A stretch of DNA of 64,000 nt from Syncephalastrum monosporum B8922. Taxonomy: Eukaryota; Mucoromycota; Mucoromycetes; Mucorales; Syncephalastraceae. Below, in pieces: positions 45,349 to 58,273 of this stretch. Numbering within the stretch: the first letter of the stretch is position 1; each line of letters begins with the position of its first letter. Under the pieces are notes generated by a model. That model saw only the letters and a list, made by a program, of their open reading frames with translations. It made no database searches and was not told the DNA's origin. The position numbers and the translations under genes were made by a program. The stretch lies in the NCBI GenBank assembly GCA_000697355.1, contig JNEN01001257.1, positions 1 through 64,000 of the forward strand, written 5' to 3'.

Positions 45349-46121
45349 TTAGAGTTTTCCCAAGAACTTCAACAGGCCTTCACTGGCACGAGACACTTGC
45401 TGAAAGTTACGCTCGAAGCCATGAATACCGCCGTAATAGGGGTCTTTAATGATTTTCTCGCCCTCAGGATCAAACTCACCAAAGAGTTGGATCTTTGCCT
45501 TGGATCCGGGCGGCGCCATCTCCTATTCATTCGTGAATCCAGCGAAACAGATACCGAGTGAGCAAAAGAAAATAAAGTTGTCATACATTCGTGAGCACAA
45601 GTTGTCATAAAACTGACGACTGCATCGCATATCGCATATAATTCATTTTGTTGTAATTACAATTACGTAATTATGTATATTACCTGAAGATCAGCGAGGT
45701 TGGAAGTGTCCATGCACAAGATATAATCGAAAGTATCATAGTCGCTCTTGCGGACCTGACGTGCTTTGTGGTTGACAGGTACACCATGGTGACGGCAGGT
45801 CTGTGCACTCCGGGAGTCGGGCGACTCTCCAGCCTATTGTACACGTTGAGCAGCGAAGCACGTCGATAGGGTTACACATTTCCCCCCAGAAAATAAAATA
45901 GAAACAAGAGTTCATACATGATAAGCGGCCGTACCGGCCGAGTCGATCTTGCCGAAATGGTCGCTTAGACCGTTTTGCTTGACAGAATGAGCAAAGACGG
46001 CCTCGGCCATGGGGGAGCGGCAGATGTTGCCTGTCTTAACTATTCAGTGAAGAGTCGTATGGTGGTCGTTTAACGTACCGAGACAGACAAAGAGAACATT
46101 GATGGGAGCGTCGTTTGCCAT
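45349..46121 (-). CDS. Low-molecular-weight protein tyrosine phosphatase
   Basis: Four exons (46079-46121, 45918-46030, 45684-45833, 45349-45522) join to 159 residues, the usual family size. The N-terminal P-loop VCLGNICRS gives nucleophile Cys13 and Arg19 (CX5R). The general acid is Asp129 in KDPYYGG. Other matches are [17 protein letters not shown] and [15 protein letters not shown]. It is a cytosolic phosphatase acting on phosphotyrosine or small phosphomonoesters (compare S. cerevisiae Ltp1, S. pombe Stp1). The first intron falls inside the P-loop. Confidence 0.96.
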
Positions 46122-46972
46122 GTCGCAGTGTAGCAAATGTAAAATTCTAATAGGTGCTGTCTGGATTGGGCAGGGGAGACAGGTTCAGGCGCCACTTTGC
46201 GCAAATCGCTGTAAACTGTAAAGTGCAAGAAAACTCAGCCAGTAGCAAGTTAAGCATTGTGCGACATGACACAACAGCGGCATGGTCTCGAAATGGGAAA
46301 CACGACACGGGCACGATGCCCATATGCGTGTGTATAAACAGCTTGCTTGGTCTGCTGTCAAGTGCATGGTCTTTGAGTGTTGTCGTCGCATGTCTAATGA
46401 AAAGCCCATCATAACCGGTTTATTTTGACGTCGCTCGATATCCTAATCCACTTTCATCCTCCATATTTTCTCACATAGCCCCCGCATCCCCATCCCTCGA
46501 CCGTGCCACTCCTGAACCTCGCCTCCGTTCATGGACACATGTCCTGCTGTTCTTTCCCGGTCCCCTGGAACACACGTACACTGGAGATGGAGGAGCAAAA
46601 GTTTTTTTTTTTTTTTTGCCTCCTAAACAAGCTTTACTGCCGAAGAAGGCGCAGATCGGCAAATGGGTTATACACACTGTCACTCTTTCACTTGTTTTTT
46701 TTTCCCTTAGGTTCTTCTCCCTTTGCTTTTCTATTTGGCCCTAGCCCTCCTCCTCCTTTTCTTTTCTTTTTTTTTCCTCTTTTCCCTGCAAATCGACTCC
46801 TTTTCGCAGTACGACTCTCGTACGCTTGTCTTTATTTATTCTGCTCAATCGACAAAAAAGGAGTGTGCGATAGGCGACAGTCTCTTTCCTCTCTCTCTCT
46901 TTCTCTCTTTTTAATATTCTATAAAGGCAGCTTCCAACGAACCTTTGCTTCCTCCCACCTTTTACCCTCCCC
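46122..46972. other. Divergent intergenic region with homopyrimidine tracts
   Basis: An 851-bp region between the phosphatase (-) and the 7TM gene (+). A T15 run lies near 46604-46618 and repeated T-rich/CT-rich tracts fill 46690-46920, likely the 7TM promoter and leader. No additional gene was recognised. Confidence 0.6.
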
Positions 46973-47907
46973 ATGTATTCCCCCGATAACTACGAGATTC
47001 TCTCTGAAGTGATCAGTGTGGCCTGTATCACGGCTATCTCGCTCGTCTTTGGACGCAAGGTGGCCAGCATCGAGCGGCCGGTCTACTATATCCGCGGTCT
47101 GTTAATGACCCTCTATGGCGCCACTTGGGCCTTCAACATCATTGCTTGCATGGCCACATCCACCAACAATGGCAATTACATTTCGTGCTCGCTCTCGCTT
47201 TACAACTGCATCTTTGTCTATACCCTCGCCAAGATCCTGCTGTATCTCTACTTTATCGAGAAGGTATGCAATATGAGCCCTGTTCGCGTTGCGTGTGCTG
47301 ATACGAACCGAATGATTGTCACTAGATCTATGTCATTTCCGTGCCCAAGTCCGCGCGTCTTCGCACGCCCATGTATCTCATTAACTTGGGTCTGCTCCTG
47401 CCTTACTTGGCATTGATCGCCTTGATGGTCGTTTTCCGTATCGCCCAGGTCAGTGAGGCGTATCCGTTCCATTGCACCATCGGCTACCAGCTCCCCGCCT
47501 CGGCTGCTACGCTCGGCTACGACGTCATGATCTCGCTCCTCTACACCGCTACCTTCATCAAATACGCCATGTTCCCCAACACCGCCCAGCAGACCGCCCA
47601 CCAAGCGTCTTCGCTGCGCCTCATCGCCCGCCGATCCATCATCGCCACCGTCACTTCGCTCGTCACCGCTGCTGTCAACTACTGCGTCCTCATTGGCCTG
47701 GATGGCCAAGAGCGCGGCCTGATTATCTCCAGCATCTGCGCTCTCGATATCACCATCGTTGTCTGCGTCGTTCACTGGGTCGCGTCTCATCCCACCGAGA
47801 TGCAGTGCACCGTCAAGGCCCTCCAGAAGGGCAGCGGTGATAAGCCCATGAAGCTTGAGATCAAGCAGCACCAGGAAGTCGTTGTGCTGTCCGAGATGGC
47901 GCCGTAA
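46973..47907 (+). CDS. Orphan seven-span membrane protein (GPCR-like)
   Basis: Two exons (46973-47263 and 47326-47907, intron 62 nt) give 290 residues. About seven hydrophobic segments follow a short N-terminus (MYSPDNYEILSEVISVACI). They include LLMTLYGATWAFNIIACMA, IFVYTLAKILLYLYFIEK, YLINLGLLLPYLALIALMV and ISSICALDITIVVCVVHWV. The cytosolic tail is short and charged. The topology resembles fungal orphan receptors, but no DRY or NPxxY motif was seen, so receptor function is only a guess. Confidence 0.75.
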
Positions 47908-48120
47908 CCGGTTACAGCGCTCTTCTCGTTCCCCTCAACTCTCCCTCCTTCCTACAACGCATACCATCCTCAACCCCTTCGTCTTCTGTCTTGAGTACAT
48001 ACTATTATACATCCCCCCACCCTCTTTTTCGGTTTGTTTATCTAACAGTGATAAACATCCAAAAAGGCCTAGTTATCCTTTCTCTTTTTCTTTTCTTCTA
48101 ATGCATAATATATAGCCGTG
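47908..48120. other. Convergent 3' gap
   Basis: A 213-bp C/T-rich region between tail-to-tail genes. No feature was recognised. Confidence 0.6.
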
Positions 48121-49639
48121 TTACTTTTTAACTACTTGGACAACGTCTTCGTCATGCACTTGGTGATTAATACCCACGCGCTGTGGATTGTGCTTAGTTG
48201 AGGTGCCCTAATATGGTTTGCGTGTGAGTGAGAGAATTCTAGGCTACTTCTCCTGCTTCTCATAGTCTCCTTAAAAACTTGGCTTACCCAAACAAGAGCG
48301 TATCGGAACGATTCTACCAGACTTCGATGGACCGCGTGGCACACATGTTCAATCGTTGCGCCACTACGTACGATCAGACCGTCTTCAAAATCAGGAAACT
48401 CGCCTCTTCTTTTGGTATACACTCGCATCAAGTTCAGCTTCTTCCAGATGGCTTCCACCAGATAATCCATGTTGAGATCCTGCTCGCACGAAACGACGAC
48501 AGAGTTAGGCTGACGTGCCAACCGATCCACCTCCTCCATTGTGATCTGGTCAATCTTGTTGTAGCACTAATCATTGAATCGTATCAGTCAGGGCGTTCCA
48601 TCGAGTCTCCTTTCATGACTTACGTAGATGCACTTGATGTATCGCCGGTTGCCCAGAATCACATCAATAAACTGGTCGACCGTGATATCTTCACGAATGA
48701 CGATATCAGCGTTGAAGATTTCTATTGGTGGTTTGCGTTAACGTATATTCATCTATTCACTCATCCCAAGTTGTTCTCCTTACTGTAATCGTGCAGAATG
48801 TTGTAGACCATCTTGGCATCGAGGTAGTGTAATTTGACAGTTGCGTTAAAGCTGATACCGCCTGCTTTCTTGATCTTGAAGGATACATTGGGGAAGCTCT
48901 GATTTAATCGGATGCCGACCGCCTCCAGTTCTGCTTCGAGGTGTTCCCTAAACAACGCGTGCGTCTATCAGCTCTCCCCCCGTCTTTGCTGCTTCTCCTT
49001 GCCTTCGGCTCGGTCTCAGCCTCGTCCTGGTATACTTACCGCTGTTGGCCGGACTTGGTTGCATCAAGCATCATGAGGACGATATCGGCTGTACGTGCGA
49101 CGGCAATGACCTGTCTACCACGACCCTTGCCCTGAGAGGCACCCTCAATGATACCGGGCAGATCGAGAAGCTGGATGGTCGCACCGTTATAGGTGAATTT
49201 ACCAGGTACACAGGTCAGAGTGGTGAATTCGTATGCAGCTGCGACCGACTCTTGTGGCGTCAACTTGGACAGCAGTGTTGACTTGCCCACAGACGGAAAA
49301 CCAATCATGACCACACGCGCATCGCCAGACTTCATGACATCAAAACCTTCGCCCTAGAATCCCACCATTCAAGAGTGACTTGTCAGTCAGCAATTTCCTT
49401 TGTCCTGTCCTAACGCTCATATTCTACCTTTTCAGACTTGGTCTTGGAGCCTTCAATGAGCTGGACACGGTATTTGGCGAGCTTGGCCTTGAGCAGACCG
49501 AGATGGTATTCGGTGGCTGCACAGCGTCAATGACGGAAATGAGTTACGCTACATTGATCTAGGGAGGAGCCGTACCCTTATTTTTTTGAGTACGCTTGAT
49601 CTCATTCTCAATGTCGTTGATTTTCTCGAGAATGCCCAT
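48121..49639 (-). CDS. RBG2: DRG2-type GTPase (Rbg2)
   Basis: Seven exons. The start [18 protein letters not shown], followed by [18 protein letters not shown], is diagnostic for DRG2 rather than DRG1. GTPase motifs: G1 [13 protein letters not shown]3 [17 protein letters not shown]4 YNKIDQ. The TGS domain near the C-terminus has [18 protein letters not shown], and the end is [10 protein letters not shown]. The protein is a ribosome-associated GTPase; in yeast Rbg2 works with Gir2 and Gcn1 in translation under stress. Its length (about 365 residues) and motif set are complete. Confidence 0.96.
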
Positions 49640-50787
49640 GGCGGCTGTATATGTGTGATAAAAATATAAAGTGCAGGTGTCGGTGTTCGCCCGTTTGAGA
49701 GTGAAGCAACAATTCGAGATCCTGATCAGTCACAGGCGCCGGCCGGCTGGAATCGCCGCCTCTAATGCAATTCATACCACCAGATGGATATAGCTTTGGA
49801 GAAATTGATCAGGCGCAAGATATCGACGCTGAAAGCCGAGATGGTCGCAGACATAACGCAAAAGCCGCTGACAGACTATTTTTGCTTAGAATAAGACCTG
49901 TCAAAATTTTATATTGTTCGCATCTAAAACGAGAACCGTGGATTTCTAGAGATGAGTTATGTGCACCTATAAATGCAGATCCAACGTATATTGCCAGAGC
50001 AACGCTAGGTAAAATTCTTGGATACATACACATGCCGATGACAAGTGCAGGTGTAGTTGATTGACGGATAAAATACTTTTTGGAAATGTTATTCGAATGC
50101 CTCTTGGATATAGTAATGTATACTTATGTCATGGGTGCCTGAGAGTGAGCACAAAAGGAGCACGCATTGTACACACATGCTCGACTGCTCGGACCATACT
50201 CGCATTGCTACCCGCGCGAGACGCGAAAATAAGCGAGCCAGTCTCCCTTCTGTTAACAACAGAGGAGTACATTGATTAATTTCAACTGATACATTTGAAA
50301 AAAAAAAAAGGGTCATCATATATAACAAAGGTATCAGGTTGACACTGGTGTCCATTCTTCCCTTGTGCTACGTATATGGACATTGATCGACAACACCGAT
50401 TTACCGTCCAGGTAATTTCGTTTGGCAACACTCTTTATTTGCTTAAACCGCGAGTCCAACTTCCTGTATAAAAAACACTGTGGATTAACCTCTTCGCTTG
50501 GTGTGACGCCAATGTATTATTTCTTGAAACCAGACCCGTTATCCAATCTCATGAGAGTTTTAGAGCAAGGTATGTAGAAGCATCATGCACGTGATATTAG
50601 ACAACAGAAGGGTGCCCTACTTCAAAGACACTCTACATGATTTCCACTATATTTCATCCTGACTATATCCTGAATGTATTTAGGTTGTGGGTCGGTACAA
50701 GGAGTGAAAAAGCAGGTACATCACTGATAAATTTGCTGCGCCGTTTAGCTTTCACTGCATTTCATACTTTTAATATCATACCACATT
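49640..50787. other. Divergent intergenic region
   Basis: About 1.15 kb between RBG2 (-) and Twinkle (+). An ORF of 99 codons at 49765-50064 on the plus strand has no recognised family. An A12 run sits near 50299-50310. No RNA gene was found. Confidence 0.55.
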
Positions 50788-53064
50788 ATGCTCAGGGCAG
50801 CTGCACCGAAGCTGTCAATATGCAGACTCGCTATATTACGTCGATACAGACCTGTTTATGCCATTCAGCGAGTTCGCTATTCTCAAGTGGCAGAGAAGCC
50901 TAGACAGCCTCTAGCTCAAACCTCGAAGCAAACCGTGCAGCGATCTCGTACCCTGCCTGACATTATGAAATTCCTCAAGACGAACAACCAACGCGCCGTG
51001 CCAACACCCAAGCACAACGAGATCCTTACCAATTGCCCGCATTGTATGCTTGTACGGAAAGCCAGTTTTGGAGCCCAAGTCAATCTCGAGACGGGTGCGT
51101 ACAAATGCAAACGGTGTCATACGAGCGGTGGCTGGCACGACTACTCCAAGACCCTCCTCCAAAAGCTGAGCAAAGACATGTCCGATCAGGACTTTACCAT
51201 TCAATCTGCGTCCAAAGTAATGACGAACGATGGCCAAACGAGCGCGGGAACACGGTTTACGCGTCCTCTCGACGAGATCGTCGGGTTTCATGAGCGTCTC
51301 GCGAACGATTCTGACAGCTTGAAGCAACTCAGCAGTAATTTACACCTGACCGAAGACACGTTGCGGGCATACCGGGTCGGTATCGCTGAATATGTCAATC
51401 CTCACACACAACACAGCAACCAGGGCGACCGTGCGGAGCCGTCGCCGTGTCTGACCTTTCCTCAGACCACCTGGGAGTTTGAAGAAGGCACACACGACCT
51501 CAAGGTCGAGACGACCCGCCTCAAAGTCTGCTCGAAGGATGCGCCCACCCAGGCAATCACCTACGACCCTCCTGTCGTCGACGAGTCGCTTCCCTCCGGT
51601 CTGTTTGGCTACCACACAGCCAGCCTCGATGCAGACAAGGTCATTATCACCCGCCGTGAAGTCGATGCCATGGCGGCTTACCAAGGCACCGGCATCCCCA
51701 GTTTTGCCTTACCCTCACACACCTATCAGCTACCTGAATCCGTGCTCCCTCTCTTTGAGCGCTTCTCGCGCATCTATCTGTGGCTTGACGACGACGTGAA
51801 TGGCCAGCTGGCTGCCGAGAAGTTTGCCAACAAACTCGGCGAGCGCCGCTGCAAGCTCGTCAGCACCCTCATGGGCGAGCCCGAAGGCCCTACCACGGCC
51901 TATCAAGCCCTGCTCCAAGGCAAAGAGATGGGCAGCATGCTCACCTCGGCCCGTCAGCTCAAGCACGACCAGATCCTCGACTTTAACGACCTGCGCCAAG
52001 AGGTCTACCGCGAAATCACCAACCCAGAACAGTCCAAGGGCGTTCAATCTACCGAGTTGCCTGTCCTGAACGATATCCTCAAGGGCCACCGTCCAGGCGA
52101 GTTTACCATTTTGACGGGACCCACCGGCTCGGGCAAGACGACCATCATCAGTCAACTTAGTCTCGACTATTGCAAAAGCGGTGTGCCAACTTTGTGGGGC
52201 TCTTTTGAGATCTTGAACAAGCGACTGGCGCGCAAGATGCTTTATCAATTCGCCAACAAGGATCTTTCCAAAAAGCCGGAAGAGTTTGACTACTATGCCG
52301 ACCAATTTGAACAGGTCAGCTCCCGGATTCTATTACGTGACACAAGCCTTATATTATTTTATGTATTTTTGGTAGCTCCCACTGTATTTTCTCAAGTTCT
52401 TTAGCTCAACCGCTATCAGGGACGTCCTGAAAGCATGTGAGCATGCTGTGTATGCCTACGATATTCAGCACATCATCCTGGACAACCTGCAGTTTATGCT
52501 GTCTCAGCAAGGTAGGACGTCGCGCGATCGGTGGGAACTCCAAGATGATGCGATTGCCGAGCTCCGTAAATTTGCCACCCAGGAGAATGTGCATATTACG
52601 CTGGTGGTGCATCCCCGCAAGGAAGTGGGAGAGCTCTTGGATATCAACTCGGTCTTTGGTAGTGCCAAGGTGACGCAAGAAGCGGACAATGTGATCATCA
52701 TCCAAAAGGGTGAGAGCATGGGTATGCCTCGCTTCCTTGATATCAAGAAAAATAGGTGAAGTCTCTTGTATGACTTTATAACGCTGGCATTCGATCTCTG
52801 ACACTCAATAGATTCGATGGTACCCTTGGTTCCATCCCGTATCACTTCATGCCCGAGGCGCTCAAGGTACGAACGAGAGAAAGAAAGCGATGGTTTATGT
52901 CCTTTCGTTAATTACACATGGGCCCACTTCTATAGATTCGAGCTTTCTCAGAGGATGACCTTGTCAAATATGAGCAGCAGAGAAAAATGCAACAGCGGCA
53001 GGGCATGGGATCTCAGAGCACACGCGAGGTACGGAGACCGCCACCTTCTTACAGCCGGCGATAG
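50788..53064 (+). CDS. TWNK: Twinkle-type mitochondrial replicative helicase with zinc ribbon
   Basis: Four exons (50788-52314, 52376-52755, 52812-52866, 52936-53064) join to 696 residues. An Arg-rich presequence (about 1-40) suggests mitochondrial import. A T7 gp4-like primase zinc ribbon has Cys83-X2-Cys86 and Cys107-X2-Cys110 (NCPHC, YKCKRCHTSGGW). The TOPRIM part keeps Glu291 (RREVDAM) and Asp334-336 (LWLDDDVNG). The helicase domain has Walker A GPTGSGKT at 444-451, GSFEILNKRLARKML and Walker B IILDNLQFML. It unwinds mitochondrial DNA, and the zinc ribbon hints at retained primase activity, which animal Twinkle has lost. The ATG at 50788 is the first in frame with the presequence. Confidence 0.95.
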
Positions 53065-53341
53065 AATGGTAGCATTCGGAGCGTGTTTGCATTATAAATA
53101 AATACAATAACAAATAGACAGCTTTAGCTGATCATTCATTGTTTGTATGGTATATACAAAGGAAGAAAGAAGAAAGATAAAGCGAAGGAAAAGAAGACAA
53201 CAGAATCATTCACGAAAAAAGAAAAATGGGGCGGAAGGAAGGAATCGAAGAGCGGGGTAGTAAGTCACGGATTTGGGATAGAATATTCAAGTTGCGGGCA
53301 GAAACCGCTTGTCTTGCGTCTCTTCCCGGTTGAGGTTCGCG
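53065..53341. promoter_or_regulatory. Upstream region of MED14
   Basis: A 277-bp gap between co-oriented genes. It holds purine-rich AAAG runs near 53157-53240 and probably carries both the Twinkle 3' end and the MED14 promoter. Confidence 0.5.
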
Positions 53342-56300
53342 ATGCAAACGATCGACCAGACGCCGCGCATGGAAAGCAACAAGGATGGCCATTTCAACGA
53401 TGCTTTAAATGGAACCAAGCCAGCTCCTACTCCACCCACTCACGATACCAAAACTACGGAGAAGACCAAACCGAATGGCGACGCTGACAACAAAGTCGTG
53501 TTACCCAACGAGATGGCCTGCATGGTCCCACTCAAGATCCTCGTCGGAAAATTGATTCGCAAAGCCTACGAAGACTTAATGACATTGACCGACACGTAAG
53601 CCGCCTTCTTGCAGCTTGCTCATTTCTCACTCATGCGCCCTTATTCGATACTACTCACTCGTAGTTTACCATCGCGATCCGACGTTGAAAAGAAACGCCA
53701 GATTTTGCAGCATGTCACCTTTTATCGGCAACAGATTCTGAAGCTTCAGGTCCTCGTCAAGTGGGCAGAAGACGCAAACGACATACAAATGTGCCAGGTA
53801 CCATGCGTTACTGACTTCTTTTCGGTTTTGCACCTGCAAAAGAAAGACCCCACGAAAGCAGTAATACCAACCTGGTTTCGTTCTAGAATATCATGGCTTT
53901 CCTAGCAAACCAAAACCAAGTCTTCAGGGACACCACGCACTTTCTGCACAAGATTCACAGCGAGCTTCCTGCGGCGCGTATCCGAAATTTTGATATCTTG
54001 AGTGCGGTGGATGTCCTTACGACAGGCACCTATCAGCGCATGCCCACCAAATACGAGGTTCGTACCTTTGTCTTGTCAACAAGAAGGAAAAAAAGAGAAG
54101 GAAGAGACGTGTTTCTCACCGCGGAATGCAGGATATGATTCCACCGAAACGTCTGACTGACGGAGAGGTCTTGGAGACATTCCGACAGATGAACGACGTC
54201 ATCAGAATGCGCATCATGACGGACGAAGTACTGCCTATGCCTATGCAGGACTATCGGATAGGCAAGGGCGCGGAACGCAACCCTGTGTACTCTATCTAAC
54301 CATTTAAACCAACCTGATAGAGAGCGGACGTGTCAGTTTTGCAATCGAAAACGAATTCGAGGTGTCCCTGACCCTGATCGGTCCACCCCACGATCGGCAG
54401 TGGTGGATTGTGTCGCTTGATATATTGGTACGCTCCACAGCCGGCAGCGGAGCAGCAGGTAACCCTATAGGATACGGGATATCAAGAAATCAGCTCACAC
54501 AGTAGTAGATGTCGATATTTCTCTAAACGATCACCAGCGCCAGTACCTTCGCGCCAAAGCACAACAACAACTTGTCCCTGCCAATACGCGACCGCCTGTC
54601 AATGGCGTCGTGCATCAGCCCGGTACGAGTCAGACCACGCCAAACGGCACCCTGCCCTCCGATGATACCAAAACTCGCCCATTCTTTTTCCCTCTTGTCA
54701 ACCTGTACGACTATCTTCACCTTTTCTGCTTGGACATGCAACTCGAAGTGATGTTCATGCAAGCGACCATGATTGCCCGCACCCGATGGCTTGAGCAGCT
54801 CAAAGTGCAGATGGATCAGACCCGGACCAAACTCACCCTCGTCTATTGGGAGGGCGGCTCACCTGCAGCACATTGGGCGCATCCGCAGGTAAATTTCGTT
54901 GGAATTAGGAAATGCAGCCTACTCATCATCATCATTATCTTCACCAAGCTTAAAACGCTGGACAATTATGCCGAGACATCCAATAGCACAACGATCGAAG
55001 TTTCCATCAGCAACGAAAGCGAAAAACAAAAAGGACCCTTCTCGGCCAAGGTACACGCTGCTATTGCGGTCCGCGACGAGCTGCGAAGTTTGATCCACAA
55101 GGCTGGTCTGGGCGCATCGGTGGCGCTGGCGAACATCGATGCCGCGGACAAGCCCAAGCTCGTATCTGCCCTCAAATACCCAAAAACGGCCCTGGATGTG
55201 TCCTGGGGTGGTGTGAATGACCTCCACTCTGAAAAGGACCTTTTGGTAAGCGTCGTACATGGTCAATGGACGCTGTTTTTGACTGACCTATTGGCTCCAG
55301 AACCCGTCGGATCTCAATGTCGAGCGGATACTCTGGCACGTCACGCGACATCATGCGCTGTGCATCATCAACAAATTCCGGGAGCTCTTGAAGGACCAAG
55401 AGTCATTTTTGAATGAACACGGTCTTTACATTGCACAGGGGCGCATTGAGGACCTCCTTTGCGGTGGTGAAGCGCCCGAGGATACAAAGACAGCAAGTAA
55501 GTACCCCATTTATTTGCTTTAGAGACGACTCACAGATTCAGTCAATGACGAACATGCTCCCGAGGAGGAGTTGCCGTCTTTGATCATCCGGTATCGCCAT
55601 CATCGATATATCAGCATCGGCCTTGATATGCGGACAGGCCGTGTCAAAGTGAGAGAAGCAGGCTACCGATTGGGGGAAGGCGATGGTAAATGATGATATC
55701 CAGCTTGTTTACGGCACGATCTGCTTACACCGCATCTAGTGAAACTGCGCGAGCTGGAGAAACGTCTCGGTAAGAATCCCGCCGACATTGCTCGCCATCT
55801 TCTCTGGCTCCGATCCGAAGTTGTGATCCGCGAGATCGTGTCGCTCGCCAAGCAGCTCAGCCTGCAGCCATTCCACCCCTCCCAGCTCTCTTTGCGCCCG
55901 GACGACTTTATCAAACTGTTTGGCGACCTCCCGGTCTCCCAGGCCCCTGGGGAATCTATGAAGAAAACACAAACGAATCAGCCCAGGCCATCTGGTGCAG
56001 CTCCTCAGCGACAAGGCCAGTACATTGCATCGCGTCCACCGCAGCAGGGCGGTTTTGACTCTGTGGGCAACGAAAATGGCAAAGCTGCATATCCTTCCCA
56101 TTGTGTCTTTCTGCAGTTCGCTCAATTCGAAGACTGGTACCTCGTGGTGGCGATTGTGCGAAATGAGGTCCATTCCTGGCTTTGCTGCATCAAGTAAGTA
56201 TACTGGCTTATGCGAACGATAATGGGGGGTTATTGATGTTCCTATTTTGCAGCAAAACCTATGATCAGAACGGTTTGTTCCAGGTGATTGTCGACCTGAT

Positions 56301-58273
56301 GCACGTCGACTATGAAGAGATGTGGAAGGAGCAGTTTATGCAAGGCGATCCTGACGCCTCGCGCAAGAAGAAGAAGCGACGACATGGCACTGATGAAAGT
56401 GACAAGGAGAACAGAAAGAATGAGGATATACCCGAACTTGCGACGAAGCGACGGAGGAAGTCATCCGGTGGTCAAGATACGATCCCATTGCCATCCTCTC
56501 ATGAGTCCGAAGTTATCGACAAGTAAATGTGTGCGATATGGGGAATCAACTATGACTCACCATATATGTTAATTCAGTCTCTCCATTGATCTGCGATTCA
56601 TGGCAAAGCTGGATTCTCTTTGCCGGCAAGTGATTAAATGGACTGATGCGCAACATAATTCAGTAACATAAAACAAAAATAGGGCCTACATCACAAACCG
56701 CAAGATTGAGCAGCAGCTGAGACAGTTCAAGAGTGCAATCAACTATCGCACGCGTCCGCTCCTGAGCTCGTTACCCACACCGGATGCGCAGGTCATGAAT
56801 CACCCTGCTGCAGGCCGCATGGAGGTGCTTTGTGTACCGCAGCGAGATCTCCTCAAGAGCTGTCTCATCATGAATATCGATGAGAGCACCGCACCACAGA
56901 ATAGTGCGGCACGAGAAGCCCTGCTACACTCCCACCCGTGGGTCGAGACATTACTATCACAAGTGAAAAACGAAGTAGTGATGCGCGCATCAGGTTGGTG
57001 GGCCTGCGGTCGCAGCGAATGCTTTGTGGTGATCCAAGACAAATTCAATTGGGGCAACCTTTCCCTGCAGACCTATGACATCAGTGGTACGTAAAAATGG
57101 TGCGGTGTGCTTGAAAGGTCAAGATAGACTTACTTTGCGCTCTTTGTAGATCACATTTCTCTTGACAGGGCCACCAATGTCCTCTCGTTTACATATACTG
57201 AGATCGACACGTGCATCGATCGATTCCTGACTGATTGGGAATGTATCTTTATGATGACCAATCTGGCACGCCAAGTGTCGTCCAAATGGCTTTCCAAATT
57301 CGGTGACCAGCTGCGATTCGAAGCGTTTAACATGCAGGAACTTAAATTTACATATGCAAAGGTATCGCCATCAATATGTGGGTCAAACACACAGTCACTT
57401 ACGAGCAGTCTAGGAGTATACATGCTCTATACGGTGGGAAGCCTTGGACGCAACGAGGGCAAAACAGTATGTTATCAACCTCGACCTTGCGACCGCGACC
57501 GAGACAAAATCTTCCGCCATGCGTTCACTACAGGCTCCAAGGAACCCGCATTGGCGTGTATCACGCTTCTTACAGGATTTGCTGAGCGAAAAGCGGGATT
57601 TGGTTTATTTCATCCAAGTAAGTCGCTCATTACCATGCCGATGCATTCACTGATACGTTACGCCTTAGATGTTATTCCAAACGCTGCCCCTGATGGAGTG
57701 TCTCGAAAAGATGGAGATGGAGAGCATACAGAAAGGCTCATTAGGTGCCATTTCGATCATACCACGGGTTGTGGACGCTGTACGGATTGTTTATCCTTCC
57801 TTGTAAGTTGTGTTTGGGCAGGTATGATGAGGGAAACCATGCAGTAACACCATAGTGTCAGACATGCACTGGACATCTCGTTCACCAATCCAGAAACCAT
57901 CTGCGTTTCTGACGCAGCCTACCACCACACGCTCTATCCTTCCTTTGCCCTCTCTGACATACCGGACAACACGTCATTTCCAGTGCCATATGTATCGCCC
58001 ACAGCGTACAAACATGATACCGCGGACGGTGCACAAAAACCGATCACAGTGGTGCAGCAGCTCAAGTATAAGCCGTTTGAAAAGTTTTCAAAGCTTGTGG
58101 ACGACTTGGATAGCTGGATATTCGAACAGAGTGTTGAGTTGCCTGGCATTCAAGCACCAGAGGAGGAAGAGGAGCGTGAACCGACAGCGATCGGGTTCAA
58201 GCATGGATTCATCTGTTCAGCGTCTTTATGTCCTGGTGTCTTATCGCGCTTGAGCGAGCTGCTTGAACAATAA
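53342..58273 (+). CDS. MED14: Mediator complex subunit 14 (Rgr1)
   Basis: A gene of about 17 exons, estimated at about 1350 residues. The N-terminal family block is KLIRKAYEDLMTLTDTLPS, RQILQHVTFYRQQILKLQ, then AVDVLTTGTYQRMP. The middle has WWIVSLDILVRS, then LVNLYDYLHLFCLDMQLE. The C-terminus has YVINLDLATATE, RNPHWRVSRFLQDLL and FIQVLFQTLPLMECLE. MED14 is the backbone joining Mediator head, middle and tail. The ATG at 53342 was chosen over 53309; both are in frame, and the residues after 53342 are typical hydrophilic N-terminus. The intron at 54262-54320 appears to use a GC donor. Confidence 0.95.
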
